Source: Firmicutes bacterium CAG:449 (lineage in GTDB: Bacteria; Bacillota_I; Bacilli_A; RFN20; CAG-449). From it: a stretch of 7,044 nucleotides of DNA. The notes below the pieces were generated by a model, which did not search any database, was not told the DNA's origin, and saw nothing but the letters and a program-made list of their open reading frames with translations. Position numbers and translations under genes: made by a program. The stretch lies in contig FR889407.1 of NCBI GenBank assembly GCA_000432895.1, positions 14,626-21,669 on the forward strand, read 5' to 3'. This document shows, one piece after another, positions 4,631 to 7,044 of this stretch. Numbering within the stretch: position 1 is the stretch's first letter; the number at the start of each line of letters is the position of its first letter.

Positions 4631-7044
4631 ATTATTAACAACATCCAAAATGTATAATAAATTATGTACACTTTGCTTGTTGTTTTTTATTTTAATAACA
4701 AATTTTTTATCAATTACTCTTATATATATTTCTTCTTGCATAAATGATAATTTTTTAGCAAGATTATTTGCCACGCCATTTTGACAAGAAATTTCTTTAG
4801 TTAAAGTTAAAACAATATTGGTATCTTCATATAATGAATCGATGTTTTTGTTAGAAGCAAGAATATCGATTTTTCTTTTTAAAATAATTTTTTCAACTTC
4901 TTTAGGAATTCTTCCATAAATATCTTTTAATTTTCTTTTTAATAATTCAATAGAAGTTAAAGTTGAGCAATCTTCAATTTCTTGATAAATTTGAATTTTA
5001 TCAACATCTAAAGCATAATTAGTTGGAATATATCCACCGATTTTAATATTGGTGGTTTTTATGTTGTTCTGAACGGTTTTGATTCCTTTTTTCTCATTAA
5101 TTGTTTCAAGTAAGATATTCATGTACATATCCATTCCTACAGTATCAATAAATCCAGATTGTTGAGGACCTAAAATATCACCAGCACCTCTTAATGATAA
5201 ATCTTTTTGAGCGATTTTGTATCCTGAACCAAGTTCAGCAAATTCTTTAATGGCTTGTAATCTTTCTTGAGCAATTTCAGATAATTCTTTTTGTTGAGAA
5301 GATAGTAAATAAGCATAAGCTACTCTTGAAGATCTTCCTACTCTTCCTTTAATTTGATAAAGTTGAGCTAACCCAAAACGATCTGCATTTTCCACGATTA
5401 AGGTATTAGCGTTTGGAACATCTAAACCTGATTCAACGATGGAAGTGCAAACTAAAACATCGATATTGTTTGTATAAAATTCTGTCATTATTGTGTCAAT
5501 ATCTTCTTTATCCATTTTTGCATGGACCACACCCACTCTAGCGGATGGTAATAATTTTTTTATTTGATTTGCTTTACTTGTAATATTTGAAACATTGTTA
5601 TATAGATAATAAACTTGTCCTTTTCTTGATAATTCTCGAGCGATAACTTCCTTAATTAATCTTTCACTATAACTAGTAACATATGTTTGTACAGGCATTC
5701 TACTAGCAGGAGGAGTTTGAAGTTGCGATAAATTTCTAATTCCTAATAATGACATTTGTAAAGTTCTTGGAATTGGTGTGGCCGAAAGAGTAAGAACATC
5801 AATATTTTTAGAAATTTCTTTAATTCTTTCTTTATGTTCCACTCCAAATCTTTGCTCTTCATCAACAATTAATAATCCTAAAGAAGGAATGTTAATATCT
5901 TTAGATAATAAGCGATGTGTACCAATAATTAAATGAATTTTATTTTCTTGAATTTCTTTAATATATTCATTTTGTTGCTTACTAGAAACAAAACGAGAAA
6001 ATAACGCGATTTTAATTCCAAATAAAGCAAAACGAGAAGTAGCAACATCATAGTGTTGTTTGGCTAAGATAGTAGTTGGACATAATAAAGCTACTTGTTT
6101 ATTAGAAAGGATAGCTTTAAAAGCAGCACGGAAAGCAACTTCCGTTTTACCAAATCCCACATCTCCACATAATAATCGATCCATTGGGTGAGGCTTTTCC
6201 ATATCAGCTTTTATTTCTGCCACTGCTTTTATTTGATCACGTGTTAAAGGATAACAAAAAGCATCTTCAAATTCTTTTTGAAATTCATCATCTTCTTTAA
6301 AAGCAAATCCAGGTGTCATTTCTCTTTCAGCATATAAAGAAATTAAACGATCGGCTAAAAAAGAAACCTTTTCTTTAATTTTTTCTTTAACATTAGACCA
6401 ATCTTTTCCACCTAAGCGAGATAAACGAGGAACGCTTCCTTCACTAGAAACATATTTTCTAATTCTAGAAAATTTTTCTAGAGGAATGTATAAATATTGA
6501 TTATTTGCATATAAAATTTTTAAATAATCACTTGTTTGATTGTTTGCGTTTAATGTTACTAAACCTTGATATTGACCAATTCCGTTTTCTTCGTGAACTA
6601 CATAATCATTGAGCTTTAATTCTTCAAATGAATTAATAATTGTGGCTTTTTTATATCTAGAAGTATAACTAGATAAGTTTGGCTTATAATTAAAGATTTC
6701 TTTTTTTGAAATAAAGACTGTTTTATTAAAAATAAAGCCTTCTTTTAAATCTTCTTTAATTAAAATAAGTGAATCATTAGTTAATGAATTTCTTTCTAAA
6801 TAATAAATATTATTTTCTGATAAAAATAAACGATATTTTTCATAATTATCATCTAGACAAATCACAATTTTATAATCATTTTTTTGATATTCATTAATTA
6901 AAGTTAAGGAGTTTAAAACACCATTGGCTCTAAATGGAAGAGGAAGCAAATCTAAATAATATGAATTATTATGGTTAATTAAAGAGGCGTTAATAATATT
7001 AATATCTTTATCAAATTCATTGTTAAAAATATCTTTATCATTTA
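4625..7044 (-). CDS. mfd: Transcription-repair coupling factor Mfd, partial (N-terminus outside window)
   Basis: Mfd is the ATP-driven DNA translocase that removes RNA polymerase stalled at DNA damage and recruits UvrA. The minus-strand frame has no stop from the window edge to TAA at 4625-4627, giving 805 visible residues; roughly the first 330 are missing. Visible numbering starts at the edge. The CarD-like RNA polymerase-interacting domain begins near 144 (DYVVHEENGIGQYQG). The helicase core has GDVGFGKT (293-300, Walker A), DEEQRFG (394-400, Walker B), SATPIPR (420-426), ESGLDVP (537-543) and GRVGR (566-570). The C-terminal TRCF domain starts near 668 (GGYIPTNYALDVDKIQIY). A TTG at 6947-6949 is not a real start, because homologous-looking sequence continues upstream of it. 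The gene converges on the membrane-protein gene with a 6-base overlap. All key motifs are intact, and a housekeeping role is expected. Confidence 0.96.
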   Translation of the reverse strand, partial: NDKDIFNNEFDKDINIINASLINHNNSYYLDLLPLPFRANGVLNSLTLINEYQKNDYKIVICLDDNYEKYRLFLSENNIYYLERNSLTNDSLILIKEDLKEGFIFNKTVFISKKEIFNYKPNLSSYTSRYKKATIINSFEELKLNDYVVHEENGIGQYQGLVTLNANNQTSDYLKILYANNQYLYIPLEKFSRIRKYVSSEGSVPRLSRLGGKDWSNVKEKIKEKVSFLADRLISLYAEREMTPGFAFKEDDEFQKEFEDAFCYPLTRDQIKAVAEIKADMEKPHPMDRLLCGDVGFGKTEVAFRAAFKAILSNKQVALLCPTTILAKQHYDVATSRFALFGIKIALFSRFVSSKQQNEYIKEIQENKIHLIIGTHRLLSKDINIPSLGLLIVDEEQRFGVEHKERIKEISKNIDVLTLSATPIPRTLQMSLLGIRNLSQLQTPPASRMPVQTYVTSYSERLIKEVIARELSRKGQVYYLYNNVSNITSKANQIKKLLPSARVGVVHAKMDKEDIDTIMTEFYTNNIDVLVCTSIVESGLDVPNANTLIVENADRFGLAQLYQIKGRVGRSSRVAYAYLLSSQQKELSEIAQERLQAIKEFAELGSGYKIAQKDLSLRGAGDILGPQQSGFIDTVGMDMYMNILLETINEKKGIKTVQNNIKTTNIKIGGYIPTNYALDVDKIQIYQEIEDCSTLTSIELLKRKLKDIYGRIPKEVEKIILKRKIDILASNKNIDSLYEDTNIVLTLTKEISCQNGVANNLAKKLSFMQEEIYIRVIDKKFVIKIKNNKQSVHNLLYILDVVNNL
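4637..4694 (+). terminator. Likely intrinsic terminator of the plus-strand operon, inside the mfd 3' end
   Basis: AACAAC (4637-4642) pairs with GTTGTT (4679-4684). Inside it, AAAATGTA (4647-4654) pairs with TACACTTT (4667-4674), with one A/C mismatch and a 12-base loop. The outer stem runs straight into TTTTATTTT (4685-4693), an imperfect U-tract in the plus-strand RNA. It starts 7 bases after the membrane-protein stop, as expected for the operon's terminator. It lies within the last codons of the convergent mfd gene. The stem is AT-rich, so its strength is uncertain. Confidence 0.5.

Noticed and set aside
6947..6949. TTG as the start codon of mfd
   Set aside because: The frame stays open for 31 more codons to the window edge with Mfd-like sequence, and the family has several hundred more N-terminal residues, so the gene is simply cut by the window.
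1..7044. CRISPR arrays, tRNA or rRNA genes, insertion sequences and mycoplasma-type code (TGA = Trp)
   Set aside because: No regularly spaced repeats, tRNA-like cloverleaf, transposase or terminal repeats seen. TGG encodes the tryptophans and TGA terminates genes at sensible ends.

Overview
The window is AT-rich DNA from a low-GC Gram-positive bacterium (Bacillota; Bacilli, RF39 or Erysipelotrichia-like, probably host-associated). This rests on base composition, strong AGGAGG-type ribosome binding sites, TATAAT promoters and the gene families present. The genetic code looks standard: tryptophan is written TGG, and TGA ends genes at 313-315 and 3494-3496. The exact taxon cannot be read from the sequence.

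Layout, left to right. (1) 1-315 is the C-terminal end of a DUF4143-type AAA ATPase. (2) 316-441 is a short gap with a good sigma-A-type promoter (356-384) and an inverted repeat (411-426). (3) 442-2087 is a two-gene operon: an ATC-hydrolase family protein, then a BAAT-C/dienelactone-hydrolase-like alpha/beta hydrolase. (4) 2088-2520 is a decayed locus. It keeps a promoter, a strong ribosome binding site and the first ~27 codons of a VTC-domain (polyphosphate polymerase-like) protein. This joins, out of frame, the tail of an unrelated beta-rich protein, as if a large deletion had occurred. (5) 2521-4630 is a tightly packed four-gene operon: HPr-kinase-like P-loop protein, PqqD-like peptide-binding protein, S24/S26 signal-peptidase-like protein, and a six-TM membrane protein with a SHOCT-like tail. 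(6) 4625-7044, on the minus strand, is mfd (transcription-repair coupling factor), converging on the operon and cut by the window edge.

The most notable region is the kinase/PqqD-like/peptidase operon. PqqD-like and HprK-like proteins sit together in lasso-peptide and other RiPP loci, but no cyclase, radical SAM enzyme, lasso peptidase or transporter is visible here. It may be a minimal peptide-phosphorylating or peptide-processing system, or accessory genes whose substrate lies elsewhere. Its promoter places the predicted transcript start almost on the kinase start codon, so the first gene may be translated from a leaderless mRNA. The rest of the window is ordinary.
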